A stretch of DNA of 64,000 nucleotides, from contig NZ_JACHCG010000003.1 of the NCBI RefSeq assembly GCF_014200595.1, forward strand, positions 1-64,000, given 5' to 3'. Numbering within the stretch: position 1 is the first letter of the stretch; each line of letters starts with the position of its first letter. Shown here piece after piece: positions 55,263 to 63,344 of the stretch. Both the position numbers and the translations under genes were made by a program. The stretch is from Pedobacter cryoconitis (lineage in GTDB: Bacteria > Bacteroidota > Bacteroidia > Sphingobacteriales > Sphingobacteriaceae). The notes under the pieces were generated by a model that was not told the DNA's origin, did no database searches, and saw nothing but the letters and a program-made list of their open reading frames with translations.

Positions 55263-56660
55263 TTAGTTTTCCAATGGAAAACATACCGTAAATTCCGTCC
55301 GGCCCGGTACTGATTTAACCTTAACGTTACCATTGTGCTGATGAATGATTCTCTGAACCACTTCTAGTCCCATTCCTGTGCCTTTACCCATGGGTTTAGT
55401 CGTAAAAAAGGGATCAAATATACTCGTGAGAACGTCGGCAGGAATGCCTGGGCCGTCATCAATAATAAAGACATTAACAAATTCTCTGTCCTTTTCTGTT
55501 TTCAGGGTTAAAGTGCCTTTCTGGTTTGGTTCCATGGCATCAATTGCATTGTCGATCAGGTTTGTCCAGACCTGGTTCAATTCGCCAATCATTCCTTTGA
55601 TCTGTGGAAGCGTTTCATCATAATCTTCCACTACTGTAATATTACCTTTCTTGATTTTGTGACCTAACATGGTCAGTGTATTGCGGATACCAATATGAAT
55701 ATCCGCGTATTCTTTATCCATTCCCCTGTCCATATGGGTAAATGTTTTAACCGAATTAACCAGATCGGCTATCCTTTTAGAGGATTCCTGAATATCTTCG
55801 ACCATCCGCTCTGTAACCAGCAGATTACTGATCCAGTTAAATACCGGGGAAAGATGTTCAGCAACTGGTGCTGCACAGGCTTCCAGATCTGCAACACTAA
55901 AGTTAAAGTCAACGAAGCTTTCTGCAATCGCATAACCGTTTTCTACGTTCTGCGCTTCAAACCAGTCTGCAATTTCATCTTCCAGAACCATCCGCTGTTT
56001 TAGATTTAAAAGAGGTTTCTCTTTATTGCCTAATATTCCGAATAATACCTCATTTAATTTGTCAATCTGAGCTTCGGCAATGGTGATGGCTGCCACTTTC
56101 TTAAAAACTTCCGGTCCCATTCTTAAGTGTTCCTTCAGTGAAATAGAGTCACGTACAATCGCAGAAGCAGGATTATTCAGCTCATGCGCCAATCCCGCGC
56201 TCAGTTTACCGAGCGCCATCATTTTTTCGTTTTGCTGCTGCATAGCTGTAAACTCTCTGACGCGGTTACTCATCACATGAACAAGTGATTGCGTCAGCTC
56301 AAAATGATCCTTAATCATTTCCTGAATTCTTTCTGTACGGAAACTCAAGAGTTGTACTTCGCCAATTGCCTGTGCATAGCCTCCCGAAATCTTCCCTCTT
56401 GAATAAGGCAGGTAACCTGAGATATCCCCTTTGGTAAACATCACAAATTCACGTTTGGAACCATTCTGGAACATATGAAGACTCAGTTTACCGCCTACAA
56501 GCACATGAGGGCCCTGGATCGGATCGCCCGGCTGAGTCAGATAATCGCCATCATTCAGCAATTGATTTTCACTGTTATCTATAAACCATTGTAGCTGATC
56601 ATCAGGAACATTACTAAAAAAATCGAGTGACTTAAGCCATAAAACTGTTACGATATGCAT
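55263..56660 (-). CDS. cyclic-nucleotide-domain sensor histidine kinase
   Basis: A 465-residue soluble kinase. Residues ~10-125 form a cNMP-binding/CRP-like beta-roll (LLNDGDYLTQPGDPIQGPHV). A HisKA domain follows with H159 in SAGLAHELNNPAS, and the ATPase domain has NLIDNAIDAMEP, DDGPGIP and GTGMGLEVVQRI. The usual phosphate-binding cassette (GE...RxA) is altered to GDISGYLPYSRGKISGG, so the ligand is uncertain. It probably phosphorylates the receiver of the adjacent fusion protein. A 16-base palindrome lies five bases before its start. Confidence 0.92.
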   Translation of the reverse strand: MHIVTVLWLKSLDFFSNVPDDQLQWFIDNSENQLLNDGDYLTQPGDPIQGPHVLVGGKLSLHMFQNGSKREFVMFTKGDISGYLPYSRGKISGGYAQAIGEVQLLSFRTERIQEMIKDHFELTQSLVHVMSNRVREFTAMQQQNEKMMALGKLSAGLAHELNNPASAIVRDSISLKEHLRMGPEVFKKVAAITIAEAQIDKLNEVLFGILGNKEKPLLNLKQRMVLEDEIADWFEAQNVENGYAIAESFVDFNFSVADLEACAAPVAEHLSPVFNWISNLLVTERMVEDIQESSKRIADLVNSVKTFTHMDRGMDKEYADIHIGIRNTLTMLGHKIKKGNITVVEDYDETLPQIKGMIGELNQVWTNLIDNAIDAMEPNQKGTLTLKTEKDREFVNVFIIDDGPGIPADVLTSIFDPFFTTKPMGKGTGMGLEVVQRIIHQHNGNVKVKSVPGRTEFTVCFPLEN

Positions 56661-56665
56661 GGTCT

Positions 56666-56681
56666 AAATTTAGCTAAATTT
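56666..56681. promoter_or_regulatory. 16-base perfect palindrome upstream of the kinase gene
   Basis: AAATTTAGCTAAATTT is fully self-complementary and sits directly before the ATG at 56660. On the minus strand it contains TAAATTTA, one base off the -7 consensus, so a protein bound here would cover the promoter. Confidence 0.6.
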
Positions 56682-56719
56682 ATGAATCAATTGTTTACCA
56701 AAGCTTAACATTGAGGTTA

Positions 56720-56755
56720 TTTGCTATTAATAAACAAAGTTTAGTATTGCTAAAC
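56720..56755 (+). promoter_or_regulatory. promoter with overlapping inverted repeats, phosphonate-type operon
   Basis: TTTG (56720-56723), an 18-base spacer and TAGTATTG (56742-56749, one mismatch to TAnnTTTG). Two inverted repeats overlap it: TAAAC-AAA-GTTTA (56731-56743) and GTTTAG-TATTG-CTAAAC (56739-56755). Confidence 0.5.
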
Positions 56756-56769
56756 AAAAGATAATAGCT

Positions 56770-57459
56770 ATGAGCCCTATTAAACTAGCAGTATTTGATA
56801 TAGCAGGTACTACAATTAAGGATAATCATGAAGTGAGCAAGGCCCTTCAGGCGGCTTTAGCAAAACACGGTTATGCAATTGATTTAGTACAGATAAACCC
56901 TTTGATGGGTTATGAAAAAAATCTCGCGATCAGACAGCTCCTGCAAATGCATGGGCTGGCAGCTGAAACCATTACTACACAGTTGATCAGCACCATCCAC
57001 ACTGATTTTGTACAGCAAATGCTTAATTTTTATACTTCAGGCCCTGTGATTGAGCCGCTTCCGAATGTGGAAGAAACGCTAAAAGCTTTAAGGGAACAAG
57101 GGGTCAGCGTTGGAATCAATACTGGCTTCTCAAAAGATATTGCCGATGCGATTATTAACCGTTTGCAATGGAGAGAAAAAGGAATAATTGATTATTTAAT
57201 TGGATCTGACGAGGTTGAATTGGGCAGGCTGCATCCTTTGATGATTCAACGGTTAATGCAGCAGGCGGGAATTACAGATCCGCTGCAAGTACTGAAAGCA
57301 GGAGATACTGAAGTAGATATCCATGAAGGACAAAATGCAGGCTGTAAGTATGTAGTGGGTATCACAACCGGAATTTTTACCCGTGACGAGTTAGCGTCTT
57401 ACCATCCTACTCACCTGATCGATGATATGGCAGAAGTACTGACCATTATAAACGGATAG
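56770..57459 (+). CDS. PhnX-like (phosphonatase-like) HAD hydrolase
   Basis: A 229-residue HAD hydrolase whose first motif is D10-I-A-G-T (FDIAGTT). Most HAD phosphatases have a second Asp here, but phosphonoacetaldehyde hydrolase has Ala, as in this protein. It also keeps MGYEK with K50, matching the MGxxK segment that carries the Schiff-base lysine of PhnX. It therefore looks like a TIGR03351-type hydrolase that cleaves a C-P bond in an aldehyde phosphonate. The next gene starts one base after its stop. Confidence 0.85.
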   Translation: MSPIKLAVFDIAGTTIKDNHEVSKALQAALAKHGYAIDLVQINPLMGYEKNLAIRQLLQMHGLAAETITTQLISTIHTDFVQQMLNFYTSGPVIEPLPNVEETLKALREQGVSVGINTGFSKDIADAIINRLQWREKGIIDYLIGSDEVELGRLHPLMIQRLMQQAGITDPLQVLKAGDTEVDIHEGQNAGCKYVVGITTGIFTRDELASYHPTHLIDDMAEVLTIING

Positions 57460-57460
57460 T

Positions 57461-58804
57461 ATGAAATTAATCGATCGCCTGCGCATTAAAGTCGCGGCAT
57501 TACCGTATGCAGTAATCTCTATAATGGCCGCTTTAGCTGCATTTGGAACTTATACAGCCATGTATTCCTTTCGTAAGGCATTTGCAGCAGGTACTTTTAC
57601 TGATCACCAATATCTGCACCTTGACTATAAAGTATGGCTGGTAATTGCACAGGTGATGGGTTATATGTTAAGTAAGTTTTATGGTATTCGTTTTATCTCC
57701 GAGATCAAAGGAAATAACAGGGGTAAGAGCATCCTGATTCTGATTGGAATTTCATGGCTTGCTTTATTAGGGTTTGCACTCGTCCCTGCTCCCTGGAATA
57801 TCGCCTTCTTATTTATCAATGGTTTTCCACTGGGAATGATCTGGGGCCTGGTGTTCGGTTATCTGGAAGGCAGAAAATCTACCGAGTTTATGGCGGCTGT
57901 AATGTCTATCAGTTTAATTTTCGCTTCTGGTTTTGTCAAAACTATCGGTCGTACTTTATTGACAGATTTCCATATCAATGAATTTAATATGCCTTTCCTT
58001 ACGGGAGCCATATTTGTAATCCCGCTTTTATTCTTTGTGTTTTGCCTGGAACTGATGCCTCCTCCTACTGTGGAAGATAAAAAGTTAAGGGTAGAACGTA
58101 CGCCAATGAATGCTAAAGAGCGGAAAGCTTTCCTGATCCGCTTTTTACCAGGTATTATTTTGACACTGATTATTTATGTCCTGTTAACGATTATGCGTGA
58201 TGTGAGGGATAATTTCGAAGTAGAAATCTGGGCAGATCTGGGGGTAAAGAGTAATAATATTTACACGCACATAGATTTATTCATTTCCGTTATTGTTCTG
58301 ATCGCGATGAGCTTGCTGATTTTGGTTAAAAAGAACATCAAGGCTTTCAGTATTATTCATCTGTTTATTATCGGTGGGTGTTTGCTGGTCGGCATGTCTA
58401 CATATCTTTTTGATCATCAGATGATCAGCCCGATTGCCTGGATGACAACCGCAGGTTTGGGTCTTTATCTTGCTTATGTTCCTTACAACGCTATATTTTT
58501 TGAAAGGATGATTGCTTCTTTCAATTACCGCAGCAATGCTGGCTTCATTATGTATGTAGCTGATGCTGCGGGTTATTTAGCGAGTGTAAGTATTTTGTTA
58601 GTCAAAGAACTGGGCAAGCCTGATATTAGCTGGGGTAACTTTTTTAAAGAAGGTGTAATGCTTGTTGCCATTGTGGGTGTAATTAGCGGGGTGTTGTCTT
58701 TGATTTACTTTTTACAAACTGCACAGAAGAACAGAAATAAAGAAAAAAAAGCTGAGGAACAAAAGAGAAATGAACAGCTTTTAATATCGTATCATTATGA
58801 ATAA
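57461..58804 (+). CDS. DUF5690 MFS-like membrane protein, putative phosphonate permease
   Basis: A 447-residue protein with about 12 hydrophobic segments in the MFS pattern, opening SIMAALAAFGTYTAMYSFRKA. It matches the DUF5690 family, whose substrate is unknown. Its place between the PhnX-like hydrolase and the FAD oxidoreductase suggests uptake of their substrate. The C-terminal tail is highly charged (KNRNKEKKAEEQKRNEQ). It overlaps the next gene by eight bases. Confidence 0.82.
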   Translation: MKLIDRLRIKVAALPYAVISIMAALAAFGTYTAMYSFRKAFAAGTFTDHQYLHLDYKVWLVIAQVMGYMLSKFYGIRFISEIKGNNRGKSILILIGISWLALLGFALVPAPWNIAFLFINGFPLGMIWGLVFGYLEGRKSTEFMAAVMSISLIFASGFVKTIGRTLLTDFHINEFNMPFLTGAIFVIPLLFFVFCLELMPPPTVEDKKLRVERTPMNAKERKAFLIRFLPGIILTLIIYVLLTIMRDVRDNFEVEIWADLGVKSNNIYTHIDLFISVIVLIAMSLLILVKKNIKAFSIIHLFIIGGCLLVGMSTYLFDHQMISPIAWMTTAGLGLYLAYVPYNAIFFERMIASFNYRSNAGFIMYVADAAGYLASVSILLVKELGKPDISWGNFFKEGVMLVAIVGVISGVLSLIYFLQTAQKNRNKEKKAEEQKRNEQLLISYHYE

Positions 58805-59918
58805 AGCAATAGTAATTGGTGCAGGCATTGTAGGTTTAGCTACTGCCCGTGCCCTGGCCATCAGAGGTTATAAAGTCACAGTTATTGAGCGGAATGAACG
58901 CGCTGTTGGTGCTTCCATCCGCAATTTCGGCATGGTATGGCCGATTGGACAAGCTACAGGCCCAATGTTTGAAAGGGCAATGTTATCCCGCAGTATTTGG
59001 AAAGAGATCTGTACGGAGGCTAAAATATGGCATGATGAGGTAGGCTCTTTACATATTGCCTATCATGAAGATGAGTTGCAAGTGATGCGTGAATATGCAG
59101 AAATTAACCGCCAACATCGGAATTGCAGTTTATTAACGCCGGAACAGGCATTGGCGAAATCACCTGCAATCAATGTAAATGGGTTGAAAGGTGCTTTATG
59201 GAGTGCAGAGGAAATGATTATTGAATCCAGAGTGGCTGTTGGACAGGTAGCGGCTTACCTGGCAGAAAAGTACGGAGTAGTCTTCCATTGGAATACGGCC
59301 ATCAGCCGGATTGAACATCCTAAAGTGAGTTCGGGAAATCAAAGCTGGGAGGCAGAGGAGATTTTTGTTTGCAGCGGTGCTGATTTTGAAACGCTTTATC
59401 CCGAATTATTTTCGGCTGCAGCGATCACTAAATGTAAGTTACAGATGATGCGTTTAGTTACTCAGCCAGATGAATGGCGTATCGGGCCTTCTCTTTGCGG
59501 TGGTTTATCTATGATCCATTATCCGGGCTTCCAGGCAGCCGCTTCTTTACCGGCTTTAAGAAAAAGATATGAAGAGCAGTATGCAACGCATTTGAATTGG
59601 GGTATTCATGTAATGGTTTCACAAAATGGAACTGGTGAACTGACTATCGGGGATTCACATGAGTATGGTTTGGTTCATGATCCTTTTGATAAGGAATTTA
59701 TCAATACCATGATTATCGATTACCTGCATACTTTTGCTGATTTCAAGGAATGGAAAATGTTGCAGTCGTGGCACGGTATCTATCCTAAAATGACTAATGG
59801 GGCTACTGAGTTGATTACGGAGGCAGCACCGGGAGTAACTGTAATCAATGGTTTAGGCGGTAATGGAATGACTTTATCTTTTGGATTGTGTGAGCAGTAT
59901 ATTGCATCAAGAGGTTAA
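58797..59918 (+). CDS. TIGR03364-family FAD-dependent amine oxidoreductase
   Basis: A 373-residue DAO-fold flavoprotein with GAGIVGLATARALAIRGYKV at the N-terminus and GLGGNGMTLSFGLCEQ at the C-terminus. The family TIGR03364 is known to be encoded beside phosphonatase-like hydrolases and is thought to oxidise aminophosphonates. Here it would release an aldehyde phosphonate for the PhnX-like enzyme. No transaminase (PhnW) is present, which supports an oxidase route. The operon ends at a terminator 14 bases on. Confidence 0.85.
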   Translation: MNKAIVIGAGIVGLATARALAIRGYKVTVIERNERAVGASIRNFGMVWPIGQATGPMFERAMLSRSIWKEICTEAKIWHDEVGSLHIAYHEDELQVMREYAEINRQHRNCSLLTPEQALAKSPAINVNGLKGALWSAEEMIIESRVAVGQVAAYLAEKYGVVFHWNTAISRIEHPKVSSGNQSWEAEEIFVCSGADFETLYPELFSAAAITKCKLQMMRLVTQPDEWRIGPSLCGGLSMIHYPGFQAAASLPALRKRYEEQYATHLNWGIHVMVSQNGTGELTIGDSHEYGLVHDPFDKEFINTMIIDYLHTFADFKEWKMLQSWHGIYPKMTNGATELITEAAPGVTVINGLGGNGMTLSFGLCEQYIASRG

Positions 59919-59931
59919 CCATATTGTCAAT

Positions 59932-59961
59932 AAAAAAGGACAGCAATTGCTGTCCTTTTTT
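59932..59961. terminator. bidirectional terminator
   Basis: A6-GGACAGC-AATT-GCTGTCC-T6 is a perfect symmetric hairpin between two convergent genes and serves both. Confidence 0.96.
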
Positions 59962-59965
59962 ATTC

Positions 59966-60760
59966 TTATTTGAATTCTTTCATATCCACGATCCTGTTAT
60001 CGTCATGGTATTTCAGGAAAGTATTTCCACTTTTATTTTTCTCAAAAGCATAGTTATCTGTAATCCATTTATTAAAAGCTGCTTCATCCCCTTTAGGGCT
60101 GCCGGCAACAATAGGTTCACTAACTACTTCATCAGTCCGGTAATTTACCTGGTACAGGACGTCTTTAACGGCAAAAACAATAGTCTGTTTGTCTGGTGAC
60201 ATTAACAGAACGTCTCCCTGGATCCTGTCATCTGGATTTTGTCTTTTAACTAAGTAAACTTTAGCCGTTACATTGGTAATGAAAAAATCATTGTTGACCA
60301 GGTATCCGGTTGCACCAATTTTCTTCACTCCTTTGCTGAACTTTAAATCTTCTTTGCCTTTAGATGGACGATATAGACTGACCACTTCTAATGCACCATT
60401 TTTCACTGCAATCAGAAACGGGCGCGGAACCAGGCCTGAACTATCTGCAATCTGAACCAGCAACGCTGTTTTTTGTTTATTGATAAATTGCGCAGAGGCA
60501 AATTTTGTCGGGCTTTTACTTTGATCGGCCGGGTCAGTTTGAATATGAACCGTACTGTCTCTGAATTTTGCACCAAAGGTCTCTGCTTTTCCTTCACTGT
60601 TTGTTAAAACAGAAATAGAGTCTGAGGCATTTGTTGGGAAATCATTAAAGACTTCATTTTTCGTTATCGTTCTCGGTGTATAATTCTTTACTTTTTGGTC
60701 CTGCTGGCTACATCCGGCAGAAAGAATTATTAAAGCAATGGCAACTAGAGATAATTTCAT
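59966..60760 (-). CDS. lipoprotein of unknown function
   Basis: A 264-residue protein with a lipoprotein signal (IALIILSAGCS, C17). No domain is recognised. The middle (DSISVLTNSEGKAETFGAKF, ALLVQIADSSGLV) looks like repeated beta-strands and the C-terminus has NKWITDNYAFEK. It is a single gene with a shared terminator. Confidence 0.8.
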   Translation of the reverse strand: MKLSLVAIALIILSAGCSQQDQKVKNYTPRTITKNEVFNDFPTNASDSISVLTNSEGKAETFGAKFRDSTVHIQTDPADQSKSPTKFASAQFINKQKTALLVQIADSSGLVPRPFLIAVKNGALEVVSLYRPSKGKEDLKFSKGVKKIGATGYLVNNDFFITNVTAKVYLVKRQNPDDRIQGDVLLMSPDKQTIVFAVKDVLYQVNYRTDEVVSEPIVAGSPKGDEAAFNKWITDNYAFEKNKSGNTFLKYHDDNRIVDMKEFK

Positions 60761-60827
60761 AATAAATTAGGGTCAGGAAAAATCTTTTTTTTGGCAAATA
60801 TGAGCTAAATCGTTTATAAATAATAAT

Positions 60828-61289
60828 TTAAATCTCATTCCGCATGTGAATATAGAGTTTTCCAAAGCCTGCCTTTTCATAAGCTTTAATCGCAATCGCA
60901 TTGTCTGAAAAAACCTCAAGCCTCAATTCGGTGATGCCTTTCCCTTTAGCCCATGCGGTAAGTTCTTGTAAAATCAACTTATTTACGCCTTTCCCGCGAT
61001 GCGCTGGTACTACATACATAAAGCCTAAATAGGCATAAAGATCGTATTTAAGGTAAGGTTTTGCACTTTCGATTCTCGCATACCCGCAACCAATAATTTC
61101 AGTACCTGACTGTGCAACCAGCAGCTCAATATGATCAGCGGTAATCAATTCGTTGATATTGTAATAATGAACTCCTGATTCTTTTAATACTGGATTAAAG
61201 GGACGTTCAGCTTCAACGACACCTTGTTCAAATTGCAGTAATATATCCAGATCACTGAGCGTCGCTTTTCTAATAATAATTTGTTCCAT
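60828..61289 (-). CDS. GNAT N-acetyltransferase
   Basis: The conserved fold starts at the ATG at 61289 (MEQIIIRKATLSDLDILLQF), giving 153 residues; the longer frame to 61325 overlaps the upstream MFS gene. The acetyl-CoA loop is VPAHRGKGVNKLILQEL, followed by LRLEVFSDNAIAIKAYEKAGF. The substrate is unknown. It follows the MFS exporter by seven bases. Confidence 0.9.
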   Translation of the reverse strand: MEQIIIRKATLSDLDILLQFEQGVVEAERPFNPVLKESGVHYYNINELITADHIELLVAQSGTEIIGCGYARIESAKPYLKYDLYAYLGFMYVVPAHRGKGVNKLILQELTAWAKGKGITELRLEVFSDNAIAIKAYEKAGFGKLYIHMRNEI

Positions 61290-61296
61290 AATAAGG

Positions 61297-62532
61297 TTAG
61301 TTAATTGCTTGTTTCTTCTTTTCAATATCAGGAAGGAAGCCAGTAATTATACCAATCAGCGGTAGAAAAGCACAAACCTTAAATACATATTCAATACTGG
61401 TCTGATCGGCCAGTTTACCTAATACAGCTGATCCTACCCCACCCATTCCAAATGCGAAACCGAAAAAAAGCCCGGCAATCATACCTACTTTTCCTGGGAT
61501 CAGCTCTGTCGCATAAACAAGGATTGCAGAGAATGCAGAAGAGATAATTACCCCGATCACTACAGCCAGTACTCCTGTTAAAAATAATCCGGTATAAGGC
61601 AGTAGCAGCGTAAATGGGGCAACGCCTAAAATAGAGATCCAGATAATATATTTCCTTCCGAAACGATCACCTAGCGGCCCGCCAATCATCGTTCCCGCTG
61701 CAACCGCAGCTAAGAAAGCAAATAGGTAGAGCTGCGATTCCTGAACAGAAACATGAAATTTGCTGATCAGGTAAAAGGTGAAATAACTGGTCATGCTGGC
61801 CATATAAAAGTACTTTGAAAAGATAAGTACCAGCAGGATAACAATAGAGCCAATCACTCTTCCTTTTGATAAATTATGTTTAGGTTCATCCGAAGTCTGA
61901 ACTTTTCCCTGAACTTTAAGATCAAGATGGCCTTTATACCATTTGCCGATCTGGAATAAAATCAGGATACCCAGAACGGCAGCAATTCCGAACCAGATAA
62001 TGTAAAATTGCCCGTAAGGAATAACAATCAGCGCAGCCAGTAAAGGGCCTATCGCACTTCCTGCGTTTCCACCCAGCTGAAAAATAGATTGTGCCAATCC
62101 CTTTTTACCTCCTGAAGCTAAATGTGCAACTCTGGATGCTTCAGGGTGAAAAATTGAAGAGCCAATACCGATAAAACCAACGGAAATCAGAATTGCTGCA
62201 AAACTGGCAGCCATGGATACAAAGATCAAACCGATCAGCGTGAACCCCATACCAATCGCCAAAGAATAGGGTTTTGGTTTTTTATCGGAATAATGGCCTA
62301 CAAAAGGCTGTAAAAGTGAAGCAGTTAGCTGATAAGTTAGCGTGATCAAACCTATCTGAGAAAATGACAAGTTAAATTCAGTCTTGAAAAGCGGATAAAC
62401 GGATGGAATAACTGCTTGCAGCATATCGTTTAAGAAATGCGTAAAACTTATCGTAAAAAGAATCGGATAAATCGTTTTCTGAATGATGTCTTTTTTGATA
62501 CCGGGATCTAGTGTTGCTGTATTCGTTTCCAT
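61297..62532 (-). CDS. MFS efflux transporter, Fsr-like
   Basis: A 411-residue, 12-segment MFS protein with SFTHFLNDMLQAVIPSVYPL near the start, GHYSDKKPKP in the first cytoplasmic loop and GSSIFHPEASRVAH, all typical of the fosmidomycin-resistance (Fsr) branch. The exported substrate is unknown. It lies 33 bases after the GntR gene, with an inverted repeat TTCATC-TTTGC-GATGAA at 62545-62561 in between. Confidence 0.88.
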   Translation of the reverse strand: METNTATLDPGIKKDIIQKTIYPILFTISFTHFLNDMLQAVIPSVYPLFKTEFNLSFSQIGLITLTYQLTASLLQPFVGHYSDKKPKPYSLAIGMGFTLIGLIFVSMAASFAAILISVGFIGIGSSIFHPEASRVAHLASGGKKGLAQSIFQLGGNAGSAIGPLLAALIVIPYGQFYIIWFGIAAVLGILILFQIGKWYKGHLDLKVQGKVQTSDEPKHNLSKGRVIGSIVILLVLIFSKYFYMASMTSYFTFYLISKFHVSVQESQLYLFAFLAAVAAGTMIGGPLGDRFGRKYIIWISILGVAPFTLLLPYTGLFLTGVLAVVIGVIISSAFSAILVYATELIPGKVGMIAGLFFGFAFGMGGVGSAVLGKLADQTSIEYVFKVCAFLPLIGIITGFLPDIEKKKQAIN

Positions 62533-62565
62533 AAATTATGTCAGTTCATCTTTGCGATGAAATTA

Positions 62566-63240
62566 TTATTGAGAAATATGTCCTATGATTTTTGCTGAGT
62601 TATTCCATGCTTTTTTTGCATCGCCGGCTTCAATACTTTTAACCAGTTGTTTGTGCTGATGGCTGGTGTCTTTAAAGGCTTTAGTATCCTTATAAACTTC
62701 CAGAAACCAGTTTTTCATATGAATAGCCACCGATTTGTATAAGTCAATCAGGATTTCATTTCCTGAAGCTTCTGCAATGGATATATGGAATTGGATATCG
62801 GCATCGATACATTCTTCCAGCAAATCGTTCTTTGCTGCCTTGTCACGTTTTTTGAGCCAGTCGTAAATTTTCACCAGGTCAGCTTTCGTTCTGTTCAGTG
62901 CTGCTTTTTCAGCTACTTTCATTTCCAGCAAATGCCGCACTTCATTTAGATCTTCAAAATCAGCACGTTTCAAACGCTGAGATAAAGGTTCTTTAATACC
63001 AGTTGAATTTTCTACAAAGGTGCCTATTCCCTGCTGCACTCTTAATAGTCCGCAGTTGACCAGGATCTTGATCGCCTCTCTGATCGTAGAGCGGCCGACA
63101 CCGAAGGATGACATCAGTTCTGGTTCTATAGGCAGTTTTTCAGCTACTTTATAAGTGCCAAAGGCAATTTGCTGTTGTAGTTTTTCGGCTACCTCGTCGG
63201 CCAGTGACTTACGGGAAATTAGATTTGTAGTATTCATCAT
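62566..63240 (-). CDS. FadR/GntR-family transcriptional regulator
   Basis: A 224-residue repressor-type protein. The N-terminal winged helix (LADEVAEKLQQQI, KLPIEPELMSSFGVGRSTIREA, QGIGTFVE) is followed by an FCD ligand-binding domain with the metal-site pattern ADIQFHISIAEASGN. It probably controls the MFS-acetyltransferase genes transcribed after it, and itself. Adjacent ATGs at 63240 and 63237 are both possible. Confidence 0.92.
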   Translation of the reverse strand: MMNTTNLISRKSLADEVAEKLQQQIAFGTYKVAEKLPIEPELMSSFGVGRSTIREAIKILVNCGLLRVQQGIGTFVENSTGIKEPLSQRLKRADFEDLNEVRHLLEMKVAEKAALNRTKADLVKIYDWLKKRDKAAKNDLLEECIDADIQFHISIAEASGNEILIDLYKSVAIHMKNWFLEVYKDTKAFKDTSHQHKQLVKSIEAGDAKKAWNNSAKIIGHISQ

Positions 63241-63253
63241 ATCATCTGATGAT
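63241..63253. promoter_or_regulatory. candidate GntR operator
   Basis: ATCATC-T-GATGAT is a perfect 6+1+6 inverted repeat between the -7 box and the start codon of the GntR gene, a position suited to autorepression. Confidence 0.5.
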
Positions 63254-63254
63254 T

Positions 63255-63285
63255 CAAATGTATAGATTTTCTTTATTATGTCAAA
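63255..63285 (-). promoter_or_regulatory. promoter of the GntR-MFS-GNAT operon
   Basis: On the minus strand TTTG (63282-63285), a 19-base spacer and an exact TACATTTG (63255-63262). Both elements and spacing are ideal for Bacteroidota. Confidence 0.75.
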
Positions 63286-63344
63286 TTAATTCCATTTTAT
63301 GTTTAAGCAAAGTAATCTGAGTAAATTGTTTCAAACGTAAGTCT

